Source of the DNA: Methylomonas aurea
Lineage (GTDB): Bacteria > Pseudomonadota > Gammaproteobacteria > Methylococcales > Methylomonadaceae
Direction: 5' to 3'
Assembly: GCF_024505045.1 (NCBI RefSeq)
Contig: NZ_JANIBM010000005.1
Location: 62,001 to 126,000 of the forward strand
Length of the DNA: 64,000 nt
Positions 25,872-35,104 of the stretch are shown in pieces. Position 1 is the stretch's first letter. The number at the start of each line of letters is the position of its first letter. A program made the translations under genes and the position numbers. Under the pieces are notes generated by a model. The model worked only from the letters and a program-made list of their open reading frames with translations. It searched no databases and was not told where the DNA came from.

Positions 25872-27146
25872 CTAGGGCGTCGCTACCAAGCCAACTGGTT
25901 TGGGCTCTCTGATGAACACTACGATGCCGGTTGCAAGAAAGGCAAACAGGCCCGACGCGATGAAAACCCAGCGGTAGTCGCCGATCAGGCTATGGGCGTA
26001 ACCGGCGGTGTAGGCGGCGATGGCCGCCCCGATTTGATGCGCGAAGCAAATCCAGCCGAACACCACGCCGACGTTTTGTTTGCCGAATAAGTCCGCGGTC
26101 AAAGCCGAGGTGGCCGGAATGGTCGACAGCCAATTCATGCCGTAAATAATCGAGAACATCATCAATTGCCCGGCGGTATCGATGCCGGGCAGCAGTATCA
26201 GCGTGGCACCTCTGACCACGTAATAAAACGCCAGCGGCCAGCGCTTGCCGTAGCGGTCGCACAGCCAGCCGGAGAAAATCGTGCCGAACACATCGGCCGC
26301 GCCCATGACTCCCAGCGACATGGCCATGGTCATGTCGCTGAAGCCGTGTTCGATGCCGTGCGGAATCAAATGGGTTTGAAAAAGCCCGGAGGTGGTTAAA
26401 CCGCAAATGCCAAAACTCGAAGCCAACAGCCAGAATTGCGGGCTGCTCATGGCCGAGCGCATGGGATTGCTATCGGGCGTGAGTATTGTTGTGTGTACGC
26501 CATTGCCGCCGTAGGGCAACAGGCCTTTTGATTCGGGATCGTCCCGTAAAAATTTCAGAATCAACGGCAAAACCAGCAAGCCTAACGCGACGGCGATCAA
26601 CAGCGTCGCCGCGCGCCAGCCTTGGTGAACATTGATCTGCATCAGGACCGGGGTGAAGACCAACTGGCCGGAGGAGAAGGCGGCGCCCAATATGCCTAAC
26701 GCTAGCCCCCGATGTTGATGGAACCAGCGATTGATCAACGCCGATCCCATAATCATTGACGTGCCGCCCGAGCCTGCGCCGATCAACAATCCCCAAAACA
26801 AATACAGTTGCCAGGATTCCCGCATAAAAACGCTACCACCGGCGCCTGCCACCGACAAAATCAAGGTGATAACGCTGATGCGTTTGGCGCCGTAGACATC
26901 CATCAACCTACCTAGAAATGGACCTGCCAGGCCGAATAACAGCAGGTTGAGCGAAATCGCCCCGCTAATGGTTTCCCTATTCCATGCAAACTCCTGTTCC
27001 AGGGCCATCATGATGATCCCTGGGACAGAGCGTAGTGCCGAAGCCACAAACAAGCACAAAAACGTGACCGCGAGGACTATCCAGGCGTAGTGAACTGAAT
27101 AGGTAGAACTCCTTGGCATGGTTACTTCAGACTCGGACTGCAACAT
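25872..27146 (-). CDS. MFS transporter, oxalate/formate antiporter-like (OFA) group
   Basis: A 424-residue major-facilitator protein with 12 predicted helices. The first helices (YAWIVLAVTFLCLFVASALRSVPG) and the loop motif GRLMDVYGAKR fit the OFA-like monocarboxylate group, but substrate cannot be assigned. The gene begins 28 bp after pxmC on the same strand and could be transcribed with the methane monooxygenase genes. The start is uncertain: an ATG 27 bp further in (MPRSSTYS) is equally possible and neither has a strong ribosome-binding site. Confidence 0.82.
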   Translation of the reverse strand: MLQSESEVTMPRSSTYSVHYAWIVLAVTFLCLFVASALRSVPGIIMMALEQEFAWNRETISGAISLNLLLFGLAGPFLGRLMDVYGAKRISVITLILSVAGAGGSVFMRESWQLYLFWGLLIGAGSGGTSMIMGSALINRWFHQHRGLALGILGAAFSSGQLVFTPVLMQINVHQGWRAATLLIAVALGLLVLPLILKFLRDDPESKGLLPYGGNGVHTTILTPDSNPMRSAMSSPQFWLLASSFGICGLTTSGLFQTHLIPHGIEHGFSDMTMAMSLGVMGAADVFGTIFSGWLCDRYGKRWPLAFYYVVRGATLILLPGIDTAGQLMMFSIIYGMNWLSTIPATSALTADLFGKQNVGVVFGWICFAHQIGAAIAAYTAGYAHSLIGDYRWVFIASGLFAFLATGIVVFIREPKPVGLVATP

Positions 27147-27174
27147 ATTTGTCTGGGTTTAGATGAGAACAGAT

Positions 27175-27948
27175 TTATTCAGCATCTGGAATTCGATCGA
27201 GTAATTCGATCAGCCGGGTAACCCCTTGCAGCAGGATGCCGCCGACCCCCAAGGCGAACCAGACCCCGATCACAAACCCCCAATGTATCGGCGCCGCGAA
27301 GAATTCCTCTCTAAACCAGAAGGTATGTCCCCACTCGTTGAAACCGACACTCACCAAAATCATGAACGGTCCAAATACCGCCAAGGTCAAGGGCAGCGAG
27401 ATGCCTTTGGCATACAAGGGCAAGCGGGTTCTGGCGTACAGCCAGGCGCAACCGCCCAGGATCACGTACAGCGGGAAGTTGAAATAAAACTCGATGATGT
27501 GATTAGCGGTAAACGGCGTATCGCGAATCGCCACCTGATGCCAGGAGTTGTCCTGTTCGGCAAAATAACTGCCCGCCCAATACACCGCAAAGGTGTATAT
27601 GCTGATCCACATGGTCAAGGTGAAATAGCGGCGAATTTCTTCCTTGGGGGCCAGTTGCTCCAAATTCCGGTCGCGCGTTGTCCATAAATAACCCCAATAA
27701 CCGCTAGCAACGGCGGCGATAATCGCCAGTTCGATATAAAACAGCCGCATCCAGTATTGCTCGAAGGCTGGCTCGGTGGAGTCCAAACCGTGTTCTATGG
27801 CAAAAGCGCCCTGATACAGTCGTAAACCGACATAGATCACGGTCAATATGCCAAAGCCCTTTAAATATTTGGGTAAGTCGATCAAATACCAAGGCAATAA
27901 TTTGGGCGGTTCGGTGCTTAAGCTAACGTGTTCTGTCGTGGTAGCCAT
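27175..27948 (-). CDS. pxmC: Divergent particulate methane monooxygenase subunit C (PxmC)
   Basis: A 257-residue membrane subunit of the copper membrane monooxygenase family with about six helices. The conserved copper-site ligands are visible as Asp133, His137 and His150 in DNSWH...TANH, with the exact Asp-x3-His-x12-His spacing of PmoC. WDxFW-like and NEWGHTFWFREEFFAAPIHWGF motifs near the C terminus are also family signatures. It is the third gene of the A-B-C operon, 16 bp after pxmB; canonical pmo operons run C-A-B. This order and divergence identify the pxm type. Confidence 0.93.
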   Translation of the reverse strand: MATTTEHVSLSTEPPKLLPWYLIDLPKYLKGFGILTVIYVGLRLYQGAFAIEHGLDSTEPAFEQYWMRLFYIELAIIAAVASGYWGYLWTTRDRNLEQLAPKEEIRRYFTLTMWISIYTFAVYWAGSYFAEQDNSWHQVAIRDTPFTANHIIEFYFNFPLYVILGGCAWLYARTRLPLYAKGISLPLTLAVFGPFMILVSVGFNEWGHTFWFREEFFAAPIHWGFVIGVWFALGVGGILLQGVTRLIELLDRIPDAE

Positions 27949-27964
27949 GATGGTTGCTCCTGAG

Positions 27965-29203
27965 TTAATTGAATTTGGGGATGACGGCCGCGGAAATACT
28001 GGAGATATAGCGTTTTCCCATCACATCGTCGTAAAGGAACAGCAAACCGCCGACACGGCTGTCCGCGTCTTTGATCAGCCCGTCCAGCTTTTCCGACTCC
28101 CAGGCCGCATCGCGCACTTCTATCGTGACGGTGCGTTGTTCGCCGGGTGCGATAGGCGCATTGTTATCCAGGCTCAGGCCGTTATTGCTGACGTCATCCT
28201 TGCCGGGCATGTGGCCCACATCGGCCAATTCGGCGTTCATGAAATGCACGTTGGAGCTCGAAAACTCGCCGATCCTGACCGCCCCTTGGCTGCGATTGTC
28301 GACACTCACCTGTAACAGCATGGCACGTTGCGCCACGTTATATTCCGCTTTGATGGCGTCCACATTGACCGTTCCGGCATTGACTTGAGCCGGCAAAGGC
28401 AAAATCCGATCCAATCCCGCTTGTAACGGAATAGCGTCCGGGTAACGGTTGGCAGTGACGGCATTCAGCGCCAATACCAACACCGGCACACCGGCTAATA
28501 CCGCCTTAGCAATGAACTTGTCCCGGTCGGTGATCAACTCCTGTTCCAAACCGGCATCCAGCATGCGGTAACGGCTGATGAACAAGGGACGACGCACCCA
28601 CCACAACAACCAACCGGCAGCCAACACCCCCCAGAACAGGTGCCAGAAGATACCATTGGCAAAGCCGAATCTCTCCATGTCGATCATTTCACCGTTGATG
28701 GTTTTAATCGTATTGCTGAAATCGCTGGGATCGCCGCCAATGTCCAACCACACCCCTGGGCCCATCACCTGACCCGCGTCTTTTAAATTAAAAAACGGGT
28801 GAATGTGATAACGCCCCGGCAAACGGCCCTTCATAACCACCTTGAACTCGTAGTCGCCACCCGGCTCCAGGGCCACCGAGTTGGTCCAAGGTTTACCGTT
28901 CAGGTAACGCTCGGTACGAATCAGCACGGGGCCCGGCGTGGAGATATTCAAGAAGCTGGCTTCCGGTTTGGGCACACTGATCGGCCAGTCTTCGGCAACA
29001 TGAAACTTGCCGCTGACACTGACTTCATCGTTGACGTTGAATTTTTGCGTGGACCACTGCACGTCGTACCACTGGATGGTGCGCATCCGAATGAACGGCT
29101 CCAGGGCTTTTTCGCCATGCGCCTGAGCGGTGGGTACTGTCAACACCGACAACACATTCAAGCAAAGCAATGCCAACAGCCAAGGTTTAAAAAGTACTTT
29201 CAT
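27965..29203 (-). CDS. pxmB: Divergent particulate methane monooxygenase subunit B (PxmB)
   Basis: A 412-residue subunit B. A signal peptide (FKPWLLALLCLNVLSV, cleavage near AQA) exposes His29 at the mature N terminus. His29, His133 and His135 (GRYHIHPFFN) correspond to the three histidines of the periplasmic CuB site of PmoB. Two cupredoxin-like domains flank two transmembrane helices. An in-frame ATG 48 bp upstream was rejected because it places extra charge before the signal peptide. It lies between pxmA (11 bp gap) and pxmC. Confidence 0.93.
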   Translation of the reverse strand: MKVLFKPWLLALLCLNVLSVLTVPTAQAHGEKALEPFIRMRTIQWYDVQWSTQKFNVNDEVSVSGKFHVAEDWPISVPKPEASFLNISTPGPVLIRTERYLNGKPWTNSVALEPGGDYEFKVVMKGRLPGRYHIHPFFNLKDAGQVMGPGVWLDIGGDPSDFSNTIKTINGEMIDMERFGFANGIFWHLFWGVLAAGWLLWWVRRPLFISRYRMLDAGLEQELITDRDKFIAKAVLAGVPVLVLALNAVTANRYPDAIPLQAGLDRILPLPAQVNAGTVNVDAIKAEYNVAQRAMLLQVSVDNRSQGAVRIGEFSSSNVHFMNAELADVGHMPGKDDVSNNGLSLDNNAPIAPGEQRTVTIEVRDAAWESEKLDGLIKDADSRVGGLLFLYDDVMGKRYISSISAAVIPKFN

Positions 29204-29214
29204 GGCTGGTCTCC

Positions 29215-29967
29215 TTAAATGCTTTTCAGATAACGGGTATCGGCGAACCATTTACCGATGTACCACCACAGCGGATACATCAACGAACATAACAACGCCG
29301 AACAAAATGCCGCCAATGGTGTGGCGTACTGGCCGTAGGTTCGCAGGGTGCCGCGCTCGATGATGCGCAGGTATTCCGGCATGCCGGTACGGATATATTG
29401 GAAGCCGAACAAATCGGCGATCGTCAGCTGACTATTGGCCACCTCGACCGGTTGGTGGAACATGCCGAAGATTGGCCAGTTGGTGGGGTAAAACAGCAAC
29501 GCAAACGCCGCGCCGCCGAAGATGGACGTGATGGTCAGACTATTGGTCAGCATCAGCAAAGTGTCCAATACCAAAGCGCCCGGAATCATCGTCGCTGGCA
29601 ACACCATATTGATGGGGAAATAGTTCCAATAGTGGTAGGCAAACACGCGGGTCACCCAGGTACCGATCAACAAGGCCGCGACGCAGAGCGTGGCGCCCAG
29701 CGGTAGACGGAATTTATCCCACAACACTGACTGTACCGCGGCGGGAAAGGTAATGCCGATTAAGGGTGTGACCAATGGCCACCATTGCCGATCTTTCCAA
29801 TCGACCCAGAAATCCCAATCGCCGACCGTGAGGGCGAAATGCAGATGAAACGAGCCGATAAACAGAAATAAAGCCAAGACCAGGATCAGATAGTCGTAGG
29901 CCCTGGCCAGACGGGCTTTTTCGCCCCGGTAGGGTTTGAACGTGGAAATAGGAATTTGTGCGGACAT
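29215..29967 (-). CDS. pxmA: Divergent particulate methane monooxygenase subunit A (PxmA)
   Basis: A 250-residue subunit A, the size of PmoA/AmoA. The start MSAQIPIS follows GGGGGATTCTTACG and gives the usual length; a longer start 60 bp upstream is unlikely. GDWDFWVDWKDRQWWP carries the conserved acidic residues of the family, followed by about six helices. Sequence is clearly PmoA-like but not the main methanotroph type, consistent with PxmA. It is the first gene of pxmABC. In Methylomonas, published work links pxm expression to low oxygen and nitrate. Substrate of this copy is not established. Confidence 0.93.
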   Translation of the reverse strand: MSAQIPISTFKPYRGEKARLARAYDYLILVLALFLFIGSFHLHFALTVGDWDFWVDWKDRQWWPLVTPLIGITFPAAVQSVLWDKFRLPLGATLCVAALLIGTWVTRVFAYHYWNYFPINMVLPATMIPGALVLDTLLMLTNSLTITSIFGGAAFALLFYPTNWPIFGMFHQPVEVANSQLTIADLFGFQYIRTGMPEYLRIIERGTLRTYGQYATPLAAFCSALLCSLMYPLWWYIGKWFADTRYLKSI

Positions 29968-30117
29968 CGTAAGAATCCCCCGAAATGCGTTTGAGTGAAC
30001 GGCAGTCGCCATTGAATGTTTGGGCATGCCGCCAACCGAAAAGCCACCCTTGGGGGAGTAAAACCGTGTAGGCTGGTCGGCACGCTCGCGCTATAAGTTA
30101 GGGAGAATTGCTTGAAC

Positions 30118-30189
30118 TGTGAAATGGTGAAATTTCATCCGCCATCATCAAGACTGTTCATACCGGCCGGCAGCGATGTTGTTTAACAT
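30118..30189. promoter_or_regulatory. pxmA/LysR intergenic region with two candidate operators
   Basis: The 251-bp gap between divergent pxmA and lysR holds two dyads: TGAAATTTCA (30128-30137), preceded by a second GTGAAAT half-site, and ATGTT-GTTT-AACAT (30176-30189). Both lie nearer the regulator. They are plausible LysR binding sites controlling both directions; this is inference from symmetry and position only. Confidence 0.4.
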
Positions 30190-30218
30190 GCAGCCGATTT
30201 TCTTGGGGAGTATTCCGG

Positions 30219-31154
30219 ATGGCCAATCTACGTACCTTCGACTTAAACCTGTTGCTGGCTTTCGATATTTTGATGCGGGAGCGCAATGTCACCCGCGCGG
30301 CGGAATGTATGTTCGTGACGCAGTCGGCGATGAGCCATACCTTGCATCGCTTGCGTCAGCAACTGAACGACCCGGTGCTGATCAAATCGCCGGCCGGCAT
30401 GCAGCCAACCGCGCTAGCGCTGGCCTTGGTGGAACCGGTGCGTAGTCTGTTACAGGAGATGGAACGCTTGCTGGAGGCGCCACAAGCCTTCGATCCGGCA
30501 TCCAGTCAGCGCCGTTTCACCATCGCCGCGACCGATTACATGGAGCTTTTAATCTTGCCCGAATTATCGGAATTAATCGAACAGTCCGCTCCTGGCGTGG
30601 ATATCCATGTCAAACGGACGGAGTCCGCCTTTCCTCTGACGCAGTTGGAAAACGGCAGCCTGGATGTGGTTTTGGGTTTTGCCTCGGTACTGAATCCGCC
30701 CGCACATTTGCACTGCGAACACTTATTCATGGATCGCATGGCTTGCGTGGTCAGGCAGGATCACCCTACGATCAAAGCGGCGCCGTCGTTGGAAGAGTAT
30801 TTGGCGGCGACGCACATGCTGATCTCCAGAACCGGCGATAAATTGGGGGTAATTGACGAGAAATTGGTGGAGTTGGGTTTGGAACGGCGCATCAATTTCA
30901 TCGTGCCGCATTTTTTGTCGGCACCCTTGATCGTTGCCCAGTCCAATATGATTTTGTCTTTACCCTATCGCTTGGCCATCGCCTTTCAAAAACTGGTGCC
31001 ACTGCAAGTATTGCCGGTGCCGGTCAGTTTGCCGGACTATGATTTGGCGATGATTTGGCATCCGTTATGGGAAAAGGATCCGGCCCACGCTTGGTTGCGC
31101 GAGCAAATCAACGCCATAGGCCGGAAAATAAGCGCATTCCAAATCAAACTTTAA
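30219..31154 (+). CDS. LysR-family regulator divergent from pxmABC
   Basis: A 311-residue LysR regulator. The N-terminal winged helix has LNLLLAFDILMRERNVTRAA then MFVTQSAMSHTLHRLRQ; the ligand-binding domain starts near residue 90 (RRFTIAATDYMELLILPEL) and resembles the NodD/NahR-like subgroup. TTGGGGAG precedes the ATG. It is transcribed away from pxmABC across a 251-bp region and overlaps the 3' end of the MRJP-like gene by 4 bp. Location suggests control of pxm; the effector is unknown. Confidence 0.88.
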   Translation: MANLRTFDLNLLLAFDILMRERNVTRAAECMFVTQSAMSHTLHRLRQQLNDPVLIKSPAGMQPTALALALVEPVRSLLQEMERLLEAPQAFDPASSQRRFTIAATDYMELLILPELSELIEQSAPGVDIHVKRTESAFPLTQLENGSLDVVLGFASVLNPPAHLHCEHLFMDRMACVVRQDHPTIKAAPSLEEYLAATHMLISRTGDKLGVIDEKLVELGLERRINFIVPHFLSAPLIVAQSNMILSLPYRLAIAFQKLVPLQVLPVPVSLPDYDLAMIWHPLWEKDPAHAWLREQINAIGRKISAFQIKL

Positions 31155-32245
31155 CGTCCGGGTAGGCCGGCGGCTAAGGCTTTGACCTTCAGCAAAAAGT
31201 AAGGCGGTTTGGATTGATTGTCGCCGCCGTTCAGCGTCGCCGAGCGATGCAGTCGGTTAACCACAGCATAGAGTTGTCCGTTAGAACCAAAACTGAAGGA
31301 GTCGACCCATGACAGCCGCGGGCATTGCGCCAATTGCCGATATTGTCGGTTGGGCGCTATCACGCCGATCGCATTATTGGCTAAGTCGCCTAGGTAGATA
31401 TTGTTGTTTTCATCAATGCTGATACCGTCCGAGATCGGTTTGTCGCTGTAGCGTTCAACCTTCCGGGCAAGTTCTTGCGGCGTTAGGGACTCGTTGATCA
31501 AGTCGGCGGCTTTAATCCGGTAAAGGCTGAGGCCATGCATCGGCCCGAAATAGACCCATTCGTTGGCTAAATCCTCGGTAATCGGATTAATGCCAATATG
31601 CGGTTTCACCAATTCGCCGGACGGGGTTTTCACCTGAATCGGCACATTGTCGATGACCAAATCGACGTTTTCCGGCAGCACACTGCGATGTCCTTCCAAC
31701 ACCCGCCGCGCCGCGCCGGTCGCCAAGTTGACCACGATCAAGGCGGCATTCGCGCCGCCGGCCGGATCGCTGATGAAGGCATGGTTGTGCTGGGCATCCA
31801 AGGCAAAGTCATTGACGAAGGCATCTTTCGGCGCGATAGGCGCGGGTAAAAAAATCAAGCGTTGGAGTTTGTTGGTTTTGCTATTCCAACCGACCAATTT
31901 GGGCGTTACCCCGCTACGCATGCCGTTGTCCAGCATCCAGACGATACCGTTGGCGTCGGAGCGGATGCCCAGCACCGAGTCGAGTTTGATCGGCGCTGTC
32001 GAATCGGCCGCAGACATTTCCTTATTCGGAAAAGGTAACAAGGCTTGATCCTTGTACTCCACCACCGTGTATTGCGGCTGATAAAACTGGTGTTGGCTCA
32101 TGATGATCCGGCCATTTGCCGTCGCGGTGACATTACCCGGTCCGGTATCGAGGTTGGCTAATACATCGAAATTGGCACGGCTGTCCGCCGAGGCCTTAAA
32201 GGCAGCAATCAGCAGAACAGCGCAGGACAGGGTTAACCGGTTCAT
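31151..32245 (-). CDS. Secreted Yellow/major-royal-jelly-like beta-propeller protein
   Basis: A 364-residue protein with a signal peptide (LTLSCAVLLIAAFKASA). The body matches the MRJP/Yellow family of six-bladed propellers: VWMLDNGMRSGVTPKLVGW, FALDAQHNHAFISDPAGG, WVYFGPMHGLSLYRIKAADL and SDGISIDENNNIYLGDLANN are family signatures. Bacterial members have no settled function; ligand binding or gluconolactonase-like activity are possibilities. It converges with the pxm-linked LysR gene (4-bp overlap). No neighbour suggests a pathway other than pxm. Confidence 0.83.
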   Translation of the reverse strand: MNRLTLSCAVLLIAAFKASADSRANFDVLANLDTGPGNVTATANGRIIMSQHQFYQPQYTVVEYKDQALLPFPNKEMSAADSTAPIKLDSVLGIRSDANGIVWMLDNGMRSGVTPKLVGWNSKTNKLQRLIFLPAPIAPKDAFVNDFALDAQHNHAFISDPAGGANAALIVVNLATGAARRVLEGHRSVLPENVDLVIDNVPIQVKTPSGELVKPHIGINPITEDLANEWVYFGPMHGLSLYRIKAADLINESLTPQELARKVERYSDKPISDGISIDENNNIYLGDLANNAIGVIAPNRQYRQLAQCPRLSWVDSFSFGSNGQLYAVVNRLHRSATLNGGDNQSKPPYFLLKVKALAAGLPGR

Positions 32246-32439
32246 CGGCGTCTCCGTAAGTGAATGGGGTGGGCCATAACATACGAGATCGCGAAACCGG
32301 TGTTAAATGACATTAATTAATCGAGGGCCATGCATCCGATTGATGGTGATTTCACGGTTCGCTCCGGCCGGACCTGCCGTTGGTAACAGTCAATGCGTTG
32401 CCGATTCCGTCAATCAAAAAATGTCGTGGCGGGTCGAGG

Positions 32440-33255
32440 TCAAACTTCGACTTCGATTTCGTAGCCGGCGTATTTGCGGATGTTGATCACGCCGCTGTCG
32501 AAAATCAGGTATTGGCCTTTGATGCCGAGCAAGGTGCCGGAGACGGTCGGGTCTTTATCGATATTGAAGGATTTGACCTTGGTCGGATATTCCAGCACCG
32601 GATAATTCAGTTGCAGCGCTGCGGCATCGCTGAGCAAGGTTGGCGGGTGTCCCGGGATGCGCTCGGTTATCGAAGCCAGTGCGGACTGGCACTTGCCAAG
32701 CAGCTCGTCGCGCAAGGCCGGCAGGTCGAGTTCGACGGTGTTGTTTTTCAGCATTTGCTGCCAACTGGTCTTGTCGCTGACGTGAGTCGCCAGCGCGACT
32801 TCGATCAGGCCGGACAAGTGGCGGGAGGCGACTTCGAATACCGGGATGGCTTGCACGGCGCCCTGGTCGATCCAGCGAGTCGGGATTTGCGAGCGGCGGG
32901 TGATGCCGACTTTGATGCCGGACGAGTTGGCCAGATAGACGATATGCGGCTGGAAGCAAAATTCCTCGCCCCAACTCGGTTCGCGGCAAGTGCCGGCGGC
33001 GTAGTGACAGGTTTCCGGCTTCATGATGCACATGTCGCATTGCGCCAGTTTGATGAAGCAGGGGTAGCAATAGCCCTGGTTGAAGCTTTTGTTGGTTTTG
33101 TTGCGGCAATGCACGCAAAAGATTTTGCCGGTGTGGCGCAGCTTCAACGGCTTGCCCAGCAGCGGATTTAACGGGAGTTGTTGCTCGCCCACCGGTAAGC
33201 TGTACTGCACCGGGCTGGCCAGTTCGCTGCGCATTTTTTCCAGACTGCCTATCAC
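32440..33255 (-). CDS. DUF2797 zinc-binding protein
   Basis: A 271-residue cytoplasmic DUF2797 protein. Cysteines cluster in CVHCRNKTNKSF...CYPCF, CDMCIMKPETCHY and GTCREP (residues 47-92), consistent with zinc binding. The following HIVYLANSSGIKVGITRRSQIPTRWIDQGA resembles a GIY-YIG-like fold. Function is unknown. It is transcribed divergently from ppa with 71 bp between the starts. Confidence 0.82.
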   Translation of the reverse strand: MIGSLEKMRSELASPVQYSLPVGEQQLPLNPLLGKPLKLRHTGKIFCVHCRNKTNKSFNQGYCYPCFIKLAQCDMCIMKPETCHYAAGTCREPSWGEEFCFQPHIVYLANSSGIKVGITRRSQIPTRWIDQGAVQAIPVFEVASRHLSGLIEVALATHVSDKTSWQQMLKNNTVELDLPALRDELLGKCQSALASITERIPGHPPTLLSDAAALQLNYPVLEYPTKVKSFNIDKDPTVSGTLLGIKGQYLIFDSGVINIRKYAGYEIEVEV

Positions 33256-33326
33256 TCGATTAATCCTGTTTCAGCGGTAACGGCGGCTATAATGACAGCG
33301 TTTCCAGCTTACTCAAAGAGGATTTG

Positions 33327-33872
33327 ATGTCATTCATGCAAGTCGCCGCCGGCGGCAATATTCCGTACGAAATTAACGTCGTGATCGAAATTCCGGCGTT
33401 CAGCGATCCGGTCAAATACGAAGTGGACAAACACACCGGCGCCTTGACGGTAGACCGTTTCATGGGCACCGCGATGCAGTATCCGTGCAATTACGGTTAC
33501 ATCCCGCAGACTTTATCCGAGGACGGCGACCCGGTGGACGTGATGATCATTACCCCGGCGCCGCTGTTGAGCGGCTGTGTGATCAACTGCCGTCCGGTCG
33601 GCATTTTGAAGATGATAGACGAGGCCGGCCCCGATCCGAAGTTATTGGCGGTACCGATGCCGCGTCTGACGCCGTTTTACAACCACGTCACCGACTACCG
33701 CGATTTACAGCCCGATAAACTGGCCAAAATCACCCATTTCTTTCAGCACTACAAGGACCTGGAGGAGGGCAAATGGGTCAGTGTAGAAGGTTGGGGCGGG
33801 GTGGAAGATGCTAGGCAGGAGATCATGGCCAGCGTGGCCCGCTATAAACAGTCGCATAGCAGTCGCGGCTGA
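33327..33872 (+). CDS. ppa: Inorganic pyrophosphatase (family I)
   Basis: A 181-residue soluble family-I pyrophosphatase that hydrolyses PPi to drive biosynthesis. Active-site motifs include [19 protein letters not shown], the signature DGDPVDVMI near residue 67 with metal-binding aspartates, and NHVTDYRDL with later KKFQHYK-type [11 protein letters not shown]. The ATG at 33327 has AGAGG upstream; a TTG one codon earlier was not chosen. Ordinary housekeeping gene. Confidence 0.95.
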   Translation: MSFMQVAAGGNIPYEINVVIEIPAFSDPVKYEVDKHTGALTVDRFMGTAMQYPCNYGYIPQTLSEDGDPVDVMIITPAPLLSGCVINCRPVGILKMIDEAGPDPKLLAVPMPRLTPFYNHVTDYRDLQPDKLAKITHFFQHYKDLEEGKWVSVEGWGGVEDARQEIMASVARYKQSHSSRG

Positions 33873-33908
33873 GGGGCCGCGCTGGCAACCATCGCGCAGA
33901 TTGCCGGG

Positions 33909-34766
33909 CTAGGTTTTCTGCTCGATGGTCAGTTTGGTTTGCAGTTGCTCCGGCGGCACCGGATGAGTCGGCTTCTGGTAGGAAGCCAGAATTTGCTTCA
34001 CGTAATTGCGGGTTTCCTGGTACGGCGGTATGCCCTGGTAACGCTCGACGGCGCCTTCGCCGGCGTTGTAGGCGGCCAAGACCAGATCGACCTTGCCTTC
34101 GAAATGGCGCAACAGCCAGTGCAGATAAGCGGTGCCGCCCTTGATGTTTTGAATCGGATTGAAGCTGTCTTTGACGCCGAAACGTTCGGCGGTGGCCGGA
34201 ATCAGTTGCATCAGGCCTTGGGCGTTTTTATTGGATAAGGCGCTGGGGTTGAAGGCCGATTCGGCTTGAATCACCGCCATGACCAAGGCCGGGTCGATGC
34301 TGTAGACCGGGGCGATTTGCTTGACCCAGCTTTCCACCAATTCCCGGTTCGGATTCGGCGCCGCAACAAGTTTAATCTCGGGTTCTACCGGCGGCGGTTG
34401 GCAGGCCGGATCGCTGCTAGGCACCGCGTCGCCGAATCGGGCCAGCATCTTTTGGGCATGGGTATCGCCGCGGTCGGCGGCCTGTTTGAACCAGTGGCTG
34501 GCCAGCGGCAGGCTGCGGGCGACGCCGCGGCCGTTGAAATACATGAAACCGATGCTGTAAGCCGACTCGGCGTCGCCTTGCAGCGCGGCCTTACAATACA
34601 TGTCGAAGGCTTGGCGGAAATCTTGTTTGACGATGCGGCCGTGCTCGAAATCGGCTGCGGTTTGGCGGATTTGCGCCAGATTGGCCGGAGTCGGCTGGTC
34701 GGCGGCGCTTGGGCCGGCGCTGAAAGTCAGCAACAAGGCCATTGGGGCGAGGCGGTTCAAGTTCAT
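33909..34766 (-). CDS. Periplasmic lytic transglycosylase with Sel1-like repeats
   Basis: A 285-residue exported protein (signal LAPMALLLTFSAGPSAA). Residues 50-110 hold Sel1-like repeats (AESAYSIGFMYFNGRGV, ASHWFKQAADRGDTHAQKML). A lysozyme-like SLT domain follows, with the catalytic glutamate in VIQAESAFNPSALS near residue 168, then the motifs KNAQGLMQLIPATAERFG and LAAYNAGEGAVERYQG. It should cleave peptidoglycan without hydrolysis. Sel1 plus SLT is seen in specialised transglycosylases. It faces ppa tail to tail. Confidence 0.9.
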   Translation of the reverse strand: MNLNRLAPMALLLTFSAGPSAADQPTPANLAQIRQTAADFEHGRIVKQDFRQAFDMYCKAALQGDAESAYSIGFMYFNGRGVARSLPLASHWFKQAADRGDTHAQKMLARFGDAVPSSDPACQPPPVEPEIKLVAAPNPNRELVESWVKQIAPVYSIDPALVMAVIQAESAFNPSALSNKNAQGLMQLIPATAERFGVKDSFNPIQNIKGGTAYLHWLLRHFEGKVDLVLAAYNAGEGAVERYQGIPPYQETRNYVKQILASYQKPTHPVPPEQLQTKLTIEQKT

Positions 34767-35104
34767 AAAATTCTCGTTCTGTATTGCTGAGACTAGGCTC
34801 TTTTAAAACCCGGCCGGAAAAGGATGAAAGACCATCCTCCAAGCTTCCAGCTACCGTATACATTGCAAGTGCTTGATCGCCCATCCGGCCGAATCTCCCT
34901 GCATTTGCGCCATGCGCCGCTTTGGCGGCGCCGCAGCTCGAGTCGACATCGGAATGCCAACGAATTCAAGCTGTTCCGCACTATACCCACCCAATCGACT
35001 AGGCAATATTGCCCATATGGGCAGTGTGGCCGGCCGACTATACCACAGCGCGTTGACGCGCCAAACATTCGCCTTACGTCTCCACTGCCGCGTAGGCTTG
35101 CAAC
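34767..35104. other. 338-bp gene-free gap with a 14-bp perfect palindrome
   Basis: Between the start of the transglycosylase and the end of the sigma-54 activator gene no credible gene is seen; the short frames on both strands lack recognisable sequence. TGCCCATATGGGCA (35010-35023) is a perfect 14-bp dyad that could be an operator. Nothing else stands out. Confidence 0.4.
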
